From Bacillus sp. FJAT-44742 (GTDB taxonomy: Bacteria > Bacillota > Bacilli > Bacillales > Marinococcaceae): a DNA stretch of 64,000 bases. The stretch covers positions 433,133 to 497,132 of the forward strand of contig NZ_KZ454936.1 of the NCBI RefSeq assembly GCF_002797315.1, given 5' to 3'. Shown in pieces: positions 18,479 through 27,137 of the stretch. Every line of letters begins with the position of its first letter. Position 1 is the first letter of the stretch. The notes under the pieces were generated by a model. The model was not told the DNA's origin. It was given only the letters and a program-made list of their open reading frames with translations, and made no database searches. The translations under genes and the position numbers were made by a program.

Positions 18479-18520
18479 TAAGCGTTTCTAACCCCCCGGG
18501 GTAGAAACGCTTATTTTTTT
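18479..18520 (+). terminator. Riboswitch-controlled intrinsic terminator
   Basis: TAAGCGTTTCTA-ACCCCCCGGGG-TAGAAACGCTTA followed by seven T, located 120 nt after the cobalamin aptamer and 150 nt before btuF. Confidence 0.95.
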
Positions 18521-18676
18521 GGTAAAGGAGTGGTTGCAGGCAAATATAAAAACACACAAATAACACGCATTGGTATGAAGAGGAAAGAAATCTTTACAAA
18601 AAGAGGAAGCGTCCTTATAATTCAAAATATAAATCGTAATAATTACTATTTGAGGATGCTGAGGAGGAGAAATGAT

Positions 18677-19684
18677 ATGAAGTGGAGCAAAATATATCCG
18701 TTGTCTTTATTACTTGCCGGAACCCTTATTTTGGCAGCATGTGGTGCAGAGGGGGATACTGAAACCGGAGCTGCTGAAGCGGATGGAGATTCTTTGTCCC
18801 AGGATGAAGCAGTGGTCATTGAAAACAATGGAGAAGAACTTACATTTGAAGAAGCACCCCAGCGTGCGGTGACATTAAACCAGCACGTAACAGAAGTAAT
18901 GCTAGCTCTAGGGCTTGAAGACCATATGGCAGGGACTGCATATTTAGATGACGGCATACACCCCGATTACAAGGAGGCATATGAGAGTGTGCCTGTTTTG
19001 GCAGATCAATACCCTTCCCAGGAGCCTTTTTTAAATGTGGAACCTGATTTTGCTTACGCAGGATGGGAAAGTGCTTTTACAGAGGACAATATAGGAACCT
19101 TTACTCAGCTCCTTGAGTACGGGATCACCCCTTATCTTCATGAATCTTCCTCAATGGTTGGACCAACTCTTGATGATGTCTATCAGGATATTACGAATAT
19201 AGGCCAGATATTTGGAGTGGAAGATAAGGCTGAGGAATTAATTTCTACTATGGATCAGCGAATTGCTGACGTTCAAGCGCAAATAGACCCGGATACAGAT
19301 GATCCCTTTAAGGTATTTGTATATGATAGCGGGGAACAAGAGCCCATGACTGGCAGTCAATTTTTTATGACAAACTTAATTGAAATGGCAGGCGGTACTA
19401 ACATATTCTCTGATGCTTTGGACCAAAACTGGGGGAACGTAAGCTGGGAAGCAGTGATTGAGGAGGACCCTGAATGGATCGTTATTGTTGATTACGGGGA
19501 AACAACAGCAGAGCAGAAAAAAGAATTTTTGTTATCATATGATGCTTTGGAAAGTGTGACAGCAATACAAGAAGAGAATTTTGTAGTCGTTCCCTTATCT
19601 GCGGCGGCTGAAGGAGTCAGAGCTCCTGAAGCGTTTGAGTTGATGGCAGAAGGATTTTACCCGGATATAGATGACGAAAATTAG
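18677..19684 (+). CDS. btuF: Cobalamin-type ABC transporter substrate-binding lipoprotein
   Basis: 335 residues from ATG 18677, behind GAGGAGGAG; the longer in-frame reading from 18530 has no such site and would hide the signal peptide. The start is a lipoprotein signal ending LAAC at about residue 22. The rest is the BtuF/FecB/FepB fold: RAVTLNQHVTEVMLALGLED, then NVEPDFAYAGWESAF, and EEDPEWIVIVDYGE. The riboswitch upstream points to corrinoid rather than iron-siderophore binding. Confidence 0.93.
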   Translation: MKWSKIYPLSLLLAGTLILAACGAEGDTETGAAEADGDSLSQDEAVVIENNGEELTFEEAPQRAVTLNQHVTEVMLALGLEDHMAGTAYLDDGIHPDYKEAYESVPVLADQYPSQEPFLNVEPDFAYAGWESAFTEDNIGTFTQLLEYGITPYLHESSSMVGPTLDDVYQDITNIGQIFGVEDKAEELISTMDQRIADVQAQIDPDTDDPFKVFVYDSGEQEPMTGSQFFMTNLIEMAGGTNIFSDALDQNWGNVSWEAVIEEDPEWIVIVDYGETTAEQKKEFLLSYDALESVTAIQEENFVVVPLSAAAEGVRAPEAFELMAEGFYPDIDDEN

Positions 19685-19695
19685 GTGACTTTCTT

Positions 19696-20820
19696 ATGAG
19701 CGGTATAGCAAAAACTTATGAGACTACCCCTTTATCAGGGAAAGATAAATTGGAGGAAAAACAGCTAAATAGGAATAAAGTTGCCTACATGCTTTGGCTC
19801 AGCGGTCTTCTAGGATTACTGTTGATATCGATAACTGCAGGGGTGATGCTGGGACCAGTTGCTATTTCCCCTGAAGCAGTATGGGGAATCATTGTTTCGA
19901 AGGTTCCGGTTGTGGGTGCGTGGATCACAGCCGAGTGGACTCCTGCTCATGAACACATCGTTTGGGATATCCGCTTGCCCAGAGTGCTTTTGGGTGCTGT
20001 GGTAGGAGCAGGGCTTTCTATTGTAGGTGTGGCTATCCAGGCCCTGGTTCGAAACTCCCTGGCCGACCCTTTTATTCTCGGTGTGTCTTCTGGTGCTTCT
20101 GTTGGAGCTACCTTGGTGATTCTGTTTGGAGCGTTCAGTGTATTTGGTCAATATGCTCTTTCACTTGCTGCGTTTTTAGGAGCATTAGTTTCCATTGTTC
20201 TGGTTTTTTTGTTAGCGCAAGTAAATAAAAGAATTTCTACAGTGAGGCTCCTTCTAGCCGGCATAGCCATTTCCATGATATTGAGTGCAGTGACGAGCTT
20301 CATTGTTATTTCTGCGCCTAGAGAAGAAGGAATTCGAAACGCTCTTTACTGGTTGATGGGCAGTTTAGCCGGCGGAACCTGGGGGAACCTGTCGATTCCC
20401 TTAGCTTCTCTTGGTATTGTGTTTCTTTTTCTTTGGCTTCAATCACGTTCGTTAAATCTTCTCCTTATGGGAGAGGAAACGGCAGCTACGTTAGGGATGA
20501 ATATTGATCAATTCCGAAAGATCCTTTTAGTTATTACCGCCCTTCTTACTGGGGTTTTGGTAGCCGTCAGTGGAGCCATTGGCTTTGTAGGGTTAATGAT
20601 TCCTCATATAGTGAGGCTGCTTATCGGCTCAGACCATAAAAGGGTGCTGCCGGTCAGTGCTTTGCTTGGAGCGGTATTTCTAATATGGGCTGATATTGGA
20701 GCAAGACTGATTGCTGCACCAGAGGAAATGCCCATAGGTATTCTAACCGCCTTATGCGGAGGACCGTTTTTTATTTGGCTCTTGCGAAGAAGTACATACT
20801 CGTTTGGGAGTGAATCATAA
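19696..20820 (+). CDS. btuC: Cobalamin ABC transporter permease
   Basis: 374 residues in the FecCD/BtuC family with about nine or ten helices. RLPRVLLGAVVGAGLSIVGVAIQALVRNSLADPFILG is the diagnostic N-terminal segment and GAIGFVGLMIPHIVRLLIGSDHKRVLP the C-terminal coupling region. It lies 11 bp after btuF, and its TAA shares an A with the ATPase start (TAATG), indicating coupled translation. Confidence 0.95.
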   Translation: MSGIAKTYETTPLSGKDKLEEKQLNRNKVAYMLWLSGLLGLLLISITAGVMLGPVAISPEAVWGIIVSKVPVVGAWITAEWTPAHEHIVWDIRLPRVLLGAVVGAGLSIVGVAIQALVRNSLADPFILGVSSGASVGATLVILFGAFSVFGQYALSLAAFLGALVSIVLVFLLAQVNKRISTVRLLLAGIAISMILSAVTSFIVISAPREEGIRNALYWLMGSLAGGTWGNLSIPLASLGIVFLFLWLQSRSLNLLLMGEETAATLGMNIDQFRKILLVITALLTGVLVAVSGAIGFVGLMIPHIVRLLIGSDHKRVLPVSALLGAVFLIWADIGARLIAAPEEMPIGILTALCGGPFFIWLLRRSTYSFGSES

Positions 20821-21596
20821 TGCATGTAAAAGTAGAAGATCTTTCAAAAGATTTATCAGGTGAAAAAATACTGCAAAACATTAATTTACATGTAGATACA
20901 AATAAATTTGTCGGGATAGTGGGACCTAACGGCAGCGGGAAATCTACGATGTTAAAAAGCATTTATCGGCACCTTAAGCCTGACTTTGGCGTTGTGGAAG
21001 TAAACGGTGAAAATATATATAGCTGGACGGCTAAAAAAACGGCGAAACATATGGCCGTTGTCAGCCAGGAGTCAAGTGTTCCCTTCGATTTTTCGGTAAA
21101 AGAAATGGTACTTATGGGCAGATCCCCTCACAAACGATTTCTGGACAGAGATAACATAGAGGATGAAAAAATTGCAGAAAAAGCATTATCAGAAGTGGGG
21201 ATGCTTTCGTTTTCCAGAAGAAGCTTCGCCTCGTTATCAGGTGGGGAGAAACAAAGGGTTATAATTGCCAGAGCGTTAACACAAGAGGCCGATGTCCTTG
21301 TTTTGGATGAGCCGACGAATCATCTCGATATTCAGCACCAGCTCCAAGTATTAGATCTGGTTAAGTGTTTAAAGCAGACGGTAATAGGAGCACTACATGA
21401 CTTAAACTTGGCTGCAGCATACTGCGATAAGATCTACGTCCTTAACCATGGAGAGATCTATGCATCAGGAACCCCACAGGATGTATTCACCACTGAGCTA
21501 ATGAGAGAAATTTTCGGCGTTGAAACTGTAGTAATGGAGCACCCCATAACCAAGAAACTTGCTATTACTTATTTATCTGAAGGGATGCATTCTTAA
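20820..21596 (+). CDS. btuD: Cobalamin ABC transporter ATP-binding protein
   Basis: 258 residues. Walker A GPNGSGKST, signature LSGGEKQR, Walker B VLVLDEPTNHLD, and the H-loop ALHDLN are intact. FepC/BtuD-type length. It powers the BtuFC importer; TAATG overlap with btuC. Confidence 0.95.
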   Translation: MHVKVEDLSKDLSGEKILQNINLHVDTNKFVGIVGPNGSGKSTMLKSIYRHLKPDFGVVEVNGENIYSWTAKKTAKHMAVVSQESSVPFDFSVKEMVLMGRSPHKRFLDRDNIEDEKIAEKALSEVGMLSFSRRSFASLSGGEKQRVIIARALTQEADVLVLDEPTNHLDIQHQLQVLDLVKCLKQTVIGALHDLNLAAAYCDKIYVLNHGEIYASGTPQDVFTTELMREIFGVETVVMEHPITKKLAITYLSEGMHS

Positions 21597-21615
21597 CAAA
21601 GGAGGCAATTTATTT

Positions 21616-21987
21616 ATGGCGACTTGGAATTTATCAGAAACTTCCCACCACATTTTGATATGTAACGGGGGAAGCTGTATGAAGAAAGGTGGAGAAGAAG
21701 TTACTTCAGCAATCAGGGAAGCAATTAAGGACCTTGGAATAGACGACATGGTTCATACGACAAGAACACGATGTAATGGAAGATGTGAGGACGCTTGTGT
21801 GGTCATTGTCTACCCAGAAGGTATATGGTATCAAGGTATTAGTAGACAAACAGGAAAAGAAATTATAACAAAGCATATTCAGGAAAAAACGATACTGGAA
21901 GACTCATTAACTTATCAATATAGTGATGGTGGTTTCTCGCGGCAGCAAGAAGCACCAGCAGGGATTTACAAAAGAGATATAAGATAA
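21616..21987 (+). CDS. (2Fe-2S) ferredoxin-like protein in the B12 operon
   Basis: 123 residues from ATG 21616 behind AAAGGAGG. HHILICNGGSCMKKGGEEV, TRTRCNGRCEDACVVIVYPEG supply the thioredoxin-like [2Fe-2S] ferredoxin cysteines (C-x4-C, later C-x3-C-x3-C). This fold is found in cobalamin and siroheme pathways (CbiW-like proteins) and could reduce imported corrinoid Co(III)/Co(II). It starts 19 bp after btuD and falls under the same riboswitch, which supports a role in B12 use (inference). Confidence 0.8.
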   Translation: MATWNLSETSHHILICNGGSCMKKGGEEVTSAIREAIKDLGIDDMVHTTRTRCNGRCEDACVVIVYPEGIWYQGISRQTGKEIITKHIQEKTILEDSLTYQYSDGGFSRQQEAPAGIYKRDIR

Positions 21988-22041
21988 AAAGATAACCTGT
22001 AAATATACAGGTGAACCGTTTCTTCTACCCGGATTGTGGCT

Positions 22042-22248
22042 AGAGAAGCAGATTCTATGGGAGAATATAAAGGATTTGCTTCTGGATAAGACGGATATGA
22101 GGAGTTTGTTGGCCTGAGCCAAGCTTACATCAAAGGTATGAGACAGTGCATGTTCTAAAGGATGGTTAAATACATGCTCGATAAGATAACCAGGCCGCAC
22201 CAGAACAATATAAAAGTGGAAATGAATAGTTTGGGTTTGGAAGATTGA
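22042..22248 (+). pseudogene. Possible decayed gene with two in-frame TAA codons
   Basis: One frame reads MGEYKGFASG, stop, DGYEEFVGLSQAYIKGMRQC-MF, stop, RMVKYMLDKITRPHQNNIKV and a natural end. Both internal stops are TAA where CAA (Gln) would fit. The family is not recognised. It may be chance; there is no clear start. Confidence 0.35.
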
Positions 22249-22327
22249 TTGATATAGGACAATGACATATGTTGTCTCCTTTCACAGTTTACCAGTCTTT
22301 TATGGCAGCAAGGCGGGAGAAGAAAAC

Positions 22328-22399
22328 ATGAGTATTATTAGTAGTATGACAGGAAAGAAGGAAAAAGTGGAAGTGAAAGTCTGTGAATGCTATAGGTGA
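22328..22399 (+). CDS. Candidate 23-residue ORF
   Basis: ATG behind GCGGGAGAAG encodes a short Lys/Val-rich peptide ending VCECYR. Immediately followed by a bidirectional terminator. Not recognised; may be a fragment. Confidence 0.25.
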   Translation: MSIISSMTGKKEKVEVKVCECYR

Positions 22400-22416
22400 A
22401 ACAATGTTCTCTAATT

Positions 22417-22444
22417 AAAAAAAGCATTCCGAGGAATGCTTTTT
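22417..22444. terminator. Bidirectional terminator
   Basis: AAAAAAAGCATTCC-GA-GGAATGCTTTTT works in both directions, serving the btu operon and the convergent lipoprotein gene. Confidence 0.92.
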
Positions 22445-22451
22445 CAATAAT

Positions 22452-22961
22452 TTATGATAAACGTTCAATTTCAATTTCAGTACCGTCTGCAAAAGTGATT
22501 TCAAGGCCGAAGTCATTAATCTCTTCTGGCACAAGTCCAAAAACAGCTAACACCTCATCAGCAATTTGAGCCTCGCTCATTTGACTGGAAATATTCAATT
22601 GCGCCAGCATTTCCTCCATATGCTGTACAGCCCAGTCACCGCCTTGATCAGCTTCTTCTCCATGTTCGTGCTCCACTTTTGCATCCACATCATTGGTGGT
22701 TCGTTTATATTCCCATTCTACTTCATCGTCGTATATCGTTCTAACCTCAAGATCAAATTCCCGAATGTTATCAACGTTAGTTTGAAAAGCTTGACCACCG
22801 AAGTTGTCTTGTGCATTCATGCCGGTCTGATTTCCAGCCTGGTTTCCGGCTTGGTTTCCTCCTTGACCTGCTGCATCGCCTCCATTACATCCTGTACTCA
22901 TAAAAGTTAACATTACAGCTAGAAAGAAAACGGCACCACGGGTGAATTTCTTCAATGTCAT
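22452..22961 (-). CDS. YusW-like lipoprotein
   Basis: 169 residues. Signal peptide with lipobox MSTGC at about residue 25, then a Gly/Asn/Gln linker with repeats of GNQA, then a globular domain starting FDLEVRTIYDDEVEWEYKR and ending NDFGLEITFADGTEIEIER. The two beta-hairpin stretches match YusW (PF14039-type) proteins, membrane-anchored and of unknown function. A good AAAGGAGCG ribosome site lies on the minus strand. Confidence 0.8.
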   Translation of the reverse strand: MTLKKFTRGAVFFLAVMLTFMSTGCNGGDAAGQGGNQAGNQAGNQTGMNAQDNFGGQAFQTNVDNIREFDLEVRTIYDDEVEWEYKRTTNDVDAKVEHEHGEEADQGGDWAVQHMEEMLAQLNISSQMSEAQIADEVLAVFGLVPEEINDFGLEITFADGTEIEIERLS

Positions 22962-23137
22962 CGCTCCTTTGGCATATTTATACTTTTAGAGTGTCTAGAA
23001 ATTAATAAATTATGCTCACAAAAGGAGGATGAGGAAAATATAACTGGGTGCAGGCACTGGAAAGAAGAGGGTAGCTAAATCAATGGAAACCCTTGTTACA
23101 TAGGGGAAGTATCATTACAAATATTACAAACCTAGAT

Positions 23138-23154
23138 GGGGTGCCAGGCACCCC
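23138..23154. repeat. 17-bp GC-rich palindrome
   Basis: GGGGTGCC-A-GGCACCCC just past the end of the minus-strand gene at 23155. Similar GGTGCC/GGCACC palindromes recur between genes in Bacillaceae; here it probably acts as a transcript end. Confidence 0.6.
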
Positions 23155-23439
23155 CTATTCGTTTCGTCCTGCTTCGATCAGTAAAAAGGTAGCGGTTATG
23201 ATGTGCATAATCATTCCGACAATCGGAATCCATGCTATGCAGGAGGTGACAATACCCAAAATATGTCCTGTTTTCTTTCTGCCTTCATTCGTTGTGATCA
23301 CTAACGCTACGATATGTAATGCAAGCATAATTAATAATGGTACCCAGTAGAATCCTAAAACGATCGTTGCTCCGAGAATGGGAAAGCCAAGCAATGCTTC
23401 TAATCCTCCTGCTACCCACTTTAATACTCTACCTGCCAT
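23155..23439 (-). CDS. Small conserved membrane protein
   Basis: 94 residues from the ATG whose leader is AAAGGAGGTGTTGGA; the 13 residues upstream in frame would cover that site. Two or three helices (LLIMLALHIVALVITT; IVTSCIAWIPIVGMIMHIITATFLLI) surround a short NEGRKKTGH loop. Common in bacilli, function unknown. Confidence 0.75.
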   Translation of the reverse strand: MAGRVLKWVAGGLEALLGFPILGATIVLGFYWVPLLIMLALHIVALVITTNEGRKKTGHILGIVTSCIAWIPIVGMIMHIITATFLLIEAGRNE

Positions 23440-23688
23440 TCCAACACCTCCTTTGTTTGCTTTTTCCATTATACTCACAGCGCTTATTATATTTAAATGA
23501 AATAAGTTCGGCCTTTTATCAAATTTATGAACAGGTAAGCAGCAATATGTTTTTTAGTGGCGTCTTCCAATGACAGCAAGAGAGAATCAATTTCAGCATT
23601 TTGTTATGAGCAGAAGACAACACAAGTGGTGATCAGTCCTTTATGATAAAAAGGAAGGGACTTTCGTAAGAATATTACTTATTGATAG

Positions 23689-24432
23689 GTGTTGAACAAA
23701 GTGGGCTTAGAATTATTATTTGTCTTTGTTATCGTTGTGATTGGCGGATTTATTCAGGGGGCCAGTGGTTTTGGCTTTGGATTAGTTGCTATGGGGTTTT
23801 TGCCGCTTTTTCTTACGTTAAAAGAAAGCACGCTGATTGTTATTGCGTTACTACTCGTAGCTTCGTTGAGCATTGTGCGAAAAATGTATCAGTACATAGA
23901 ACTGAAAGGTCTTCTACTTATTATCCTTCCTGCGATGGCAGGAAGGGTATTCTCTTTTTTTATTTTGACGGCTTACGGAGATATGGCTGTGTTGAAACAG
24001 GTGCTTGGCTTCTTTTTGATTGGAATGGTTATTTACTTACTTCTTAAAAAGAAGGCCTCTCCTTCTGCAGAAATGAAGCTAGTAACACCGTTGGTACTTG
24101 GATTTTTAGGTGGGTTTATTGGCGGAATTTTTGCCGTGGGGGGCCCATTTTTTGTCTTTTACTTTTTGATGCTTTACCAGGACAAGTATAAATACAATGC
24201 CAACCTGCAAGTCACCGTAGTCATAACCAGTTTATTTACTCTGCTCCTTCACGGCTTGAATGGTGATTTTGATGTTTCGCTGCTTGTGTATATTTTGGCA
24301 GGAATTTTTGGGGTGTTTTTAGGCACAGCACTAGGGTTAAAGTGGTTTGAAAACCTTCCTGCTGCTTTTATCAAAAAACTTGCCATGATAATGGTTTTGC
24401 TGGCAGCCATTAATTTAATCTTGTTTAGTTAA
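23689..24432 (+). CDS. TSUP (TauE/SafE) family anion exporter
   Basis: About 247 residues, eight helices in two half repeats, each with a G-F-I-x-G motif: GGFIQGASGFGFGLVA near the start and GFLGGFIGGIFAVGGPFFVFYFL in the middle. TSUP proteins export sulfite, sulfoacetate or similar organosulfur anions. Start is GTG 23689 or TTG 23692, with a weak AGGTG site. cysJI lies 7 kb upstream but is not linked. Confidence 0.88.
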   Translation: MLNKVGLELLFVFVIVVIGGFIQGASGFGFGLVAMGFLPLFLTLKESTLIVIALLLVASLSIVRKMYQYIELKGLLLIILPAMAGRVFSFFILTAYGDMAVLKQVLGFFLIGMVIYLLLKKKASPSAEMKLVTPLVLGFLGGFIGGIFAVGGPFFVFYFLMLYQDKYKYNANLQVTVVITSLFTLLLHGLNGDFDVSLLVYILAGIFGVFLGTALGLKWFENLPAAFIKKLAMIMVLLAAINLILFS

Positions 24433-24446
24433 GAACAATTAAATAA

Positions 24447-24485
24447 GGTACAGTTTATGTGCCAAAAAAGGGCAGAAACTGTACC
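24447..24485. terminator. Hairpin after the TSUP gene
   Basis: GGTACAGTTT...GCC/GGC...AAACTGTACC, 10-bp perfect outer stem. The T-run is poor, so termination strength is uncertain. Confidence 0.6.
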
Positions 24486-24536
24486 CTATTATTCATTACC
24501 TATTTGTCCGAAAGGGGGAGATTCTATAATTAATAC

Positions 24537-24552
24537 TCAAACATTCATTTGA
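24537..24552. promoter_or_regulatory. CadC-type operator, first half-site pair
   Basis: TCAAA-CATTCA-TTTGA lies in the -35 zone of a promoter whose -10 is the TAATATAAT near 24565. CadC/SmtB repressors bind TCAAA(T)...(A)TTTGA repeats. Confidence 0.65.
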
Positions 24553-24585
24553 ATATAATTATGTAATATAATAATAGTGTAATAA

Positions 24586-24601
24586 TCAAATTAATATTTG
24601 A
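24586..24601. promoter_or_regulatory. CadC-type operator, second half-site pair
   Basis: TCAAAT-TAAT-ATTTGA, a perfect 6-bp inverted repeat just before the cadC ribosome site. Together with the repeat 50 bp upstream it brackets the promoter. Confidence 0.7.
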
Positions 24602-24619
24602 ATGATGGGTGGGAGGTAT

Positions 24620-24985
24620 ATGACACCAAAGGATCAATGTGAAATATTTTGTTATGACGAGGAAAAAGTCAACAGATTAAAAGAGACAATTATAGCTGAA
24701 GATATGCAACATATGGCACGAATGTTTAAGGCGCTTGCTGATGACACAAGGATGAAGATTGCTTATTCCCTGAGTCAGGAAGACGAATTATGTGTTTGTG
24801 ATGTGGCACATATCATTGGAGCTACCACCGCCACTGCATCTCATCACCTCAGGCTCTTACGTAACATGGGGCTGGCAAAATACCGGAAAAAAGGCAGATT
24901 AGTATTTTACTCCTTAGACGACGATCATATTAAACAATTAGTCCTCATCGCCTATGAACATAAGCAAGAAGAAAAAGGTGAGTGA
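24620..24985 (+). CDS. cadC: Cd/Zn/Pb-responsive ArsR/SmtB repressor
   Basis: 121 residues from ATG 24620 behind GGGTGGGAGG. C at residue 5-10 (QCEIFCYDEEK), then ELCVCDVAHIIGATTATASHHLRLLRNMGL, which holds both the CxC metal-sensing site and the recognition helix of CadC. In CadC, Cd(II) binds the N-terminal Cys plus the ELCVCD pair and releases DNA. Its stop is 1 nt before the cadA ATG, so cadCA is an operon. Confidence 0.95.
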   Translation: MTPKDQCEIFCYDEEKVNRLKETIIAEDMQHMARMFKALADDTRMKIAYSLSQEDELCVCDVAHIIGATTATASHHLRLLRNMGLAKYRKKGRLVFYSLDDDHIKQLVLIAYEHKQEEKGE

Positions 24986-24986
24986 T

Positions 24987-27101
24987 ATGGCTGAAAAAAA
25001 GACTTACAATGTTCAAGGGTTTACCTGAACTGACTGTGCTGCTCAGTTTGAGCAGAATGTAAAGAAGCTGCCAAGCGTAAAGGACGCCAAAATAAATTTT
25101 GGAGCTTCAAAAATTACAGTGTACGGAAACCCTTCTATAGAAGAAGTAGAAAAAGCAGGAGCTTTTGAAAACTTGAGGGTAGTGCATGAAAATGAACAAC
25201 TGACCCGTATTCCCTTATGGAAAAACCAGGGGGCAGTAAAAACGATTATTTCAGGGATATTACTCATTCTGGGATTGATATTGTACCTCGTGATGGATGA
25301 TGAAACTCTTCTGCCAGTCTTAGCTTTTGCTTCTTCCATTCTTATTGGGGGATACAGCTTGTTCATCCAGGGTTTTAAAAATCTTGCCCGACTTCGCTTT
25401 GACATGAAAACGTTAATGACAGTAGCTATCCTTGGTGCTGCAGCAATTGGGGAATGGGCAGAAGGAGCAGCCGTAGTATTTTTCTTTGCGATCAGTGAAT
25501 GGCTGGAAATGTATTCAATGGATAAAGCCCGTCAGTCTATTCGGTCACTAATGGGTATTGCTCCCAATGCTGCCACCATTCTACGAAACGGACAGGAGAT
25601 TGAAATTCCTGTGGGAGAAATAGTGATTGGGGATATAATGATCGTAAAGCCAGGGCAGAAAATTGCTATGGACGGTATTGTGGTAAATGGATATTCCTCT
25701 GTCAACCAGGCAGCTATTACAGGTGAATCGATACCCGTTACAAAAGAGATTGATAGTGAAGTCTTTGCCGGAACATTAAATGAAGAAGGGCTCCTGGAAA
25801 TCAAAGTCACCAAGAGAAGTGAAGATACGACGATCGCAAGAATTATTCACATGGTAGAAGAAGCTCAATCAGAACGTGCGCCTTCACAGGCTTTTGTGGA
25901 TCGATTTGCCAAATATTACACACCAGCTGTGATGGCAGTGGCTCTAGTGATGGTGACAGTTCCTCCGCTGCTGTTTGGTGGGAACTGGAACGAGTGGGTC
26001 TACCGAGGGCTGGCACTGCTTGTTGTCGCATGTCCGTGTGCTTTAGTTATTTCTACCCCTGTTTCTATTGTGACGGCTATTGGAAATGCAGCCAGAAACG
26101 GTGTGTTGATTAAAGGCGGGGTCTACTTGGAGGAAGCAGGTGCGTTATCTGCTATAGCTTTTGATAAAACAGGCACATTAACAAAGGGAATACCAGAGGT
26201 AACCGACATTATTCCTTTACAAAAAGAAAATACGACAGATTGGTTTACAATTACCGCAGCCATTGAAAAAGGGTCTAAACACCCGTTAGCTGCTGCCATT
26301 GTTAGAAAGGCAGAGGAAAAGGAGATAAAACATTCTCCGTATGAATTGGCTGACTTTACATCTGTGACAGGTAGAGGCATTCAAGCATCAGTAAACGGCC
26401 AAATATTTTACGCAGGAAGCCCGGAGTTTATAATGGAGCAGGTTTCAACGTTACCTGAGACTGCAATGAAAAAGATTAAACAGCTTCAGGAAGCAGGGAA
26501 AACAGTTATAGTTACTGCTGATAAATCCACTGTCCTTGGACTGATAGCAGTCCGCGATGAAGTTCGTGAAGGGAGCCGTGAGATTATAAGGTCACTCCAT
26601 CACCTGGGAGTAAAGAACACGATCATGCTGACAGGTGATAATTCTTTAACTGCGAATTCAATTGGAGGGCAACTAGGTATCACAGAAGTTCAAGCAGAAT
26701 TACTTCCACAAGGAAAGCTAGAAGTTGTAAAACAGCTGAAGGAAGAACAGCAGAAGGTGGCTATGATAGGAGATGGAGTAAATGATGCCCCTGCTTTAGC
26801 TGCTTCCACAGTGGGAATCGCCATGGGAGGGGCAGGGACTGATACTGCTCTTGAAACAGCAGATATTGTATTAATGGCTGACGATATCAGCAAATTGCCG
26901 TTCACTATTCAACTCAGCAGAAAAACTATACAAATTATAAAGCAGAATATTGCATTTTCTATAGGTATAAAGCTTATTGCCATGGCATTCATTATTGCTG
27001 GCTGGCTGCCTCTATGGCTGGCGATTTTAGCAGACGTAGGTGCCACTCTTCTTGTTACATTAAATGGTATGAGGCTGACCAGAATAAAAGTTAACAAGTA
27101 A
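24987..27101 (+). CDS. cadA: CadA-type Cd/Zn P1B-ATPase with in-frame TGA at the HMA CxxC
   Basis: 704 codons from ATG 24987 (leader AAAAAGGTGAG). Codon 14 (25026-25028) is TGA, in GFT-TGA-TDCAAQFE, precisely where CadA has the first Cys of GFTCxxCA. All later codons are open: the rest of the HMA domain, TGES (245-248), CPC (349-351), the phosphorylation motif DKTGT (393-397) and GDGVNDAPAL. A 7-bp hairpin (25039-25055) with loop GTT follows the TGA. Options are selenocysteine, readthrough, or a recent nonsense mutation. A start at GTG 25119, with no ribosome site, is a poor alternative. The ATPase exports Cd2+, Zn2+ and Pb2+. Confidence 0.9.
25039..25055 (+). promoter_or_regulatory. Candidate bacterial SECIS hairpin
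   Basis: CTGCTCA-GTT-TGAGCAG: perfect 7-bp stem, three-base loop beginning with G, loop 17 nt after the TGA. This fits the bacterial SECIS consensus as I remember it (short apical loop with G in the first two positions, roughly 16-37 nt from UGA). The stem codes for AAQFEQ, so it could also be chance. Confidence 0.45.
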
Positions 27102-27105
27102 TTTT

Positions 27106-27137
27106 CCTCCTAGTAGAACGGTAACTAGGAGGTTTTT
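27106..27137 (+). terminator. Intrinsic terminator of cadCA
   Basis: CCTCCTAGT...AACTAGGAGG followed by five T. Confidence 0.92.

Noticed and set aside
21907-22200. Minus-strand ORF over the end of the ferredoxin-like gene
   Set aside because: Overlaps a well-supported gene on the other strand and lacks a ribosome site.
25119-27101. cadA starting at GTG 25119
   Set aside because: No ribosome site; it would remove the HMA domain whose sequence is intact upstream apart from the TGA.
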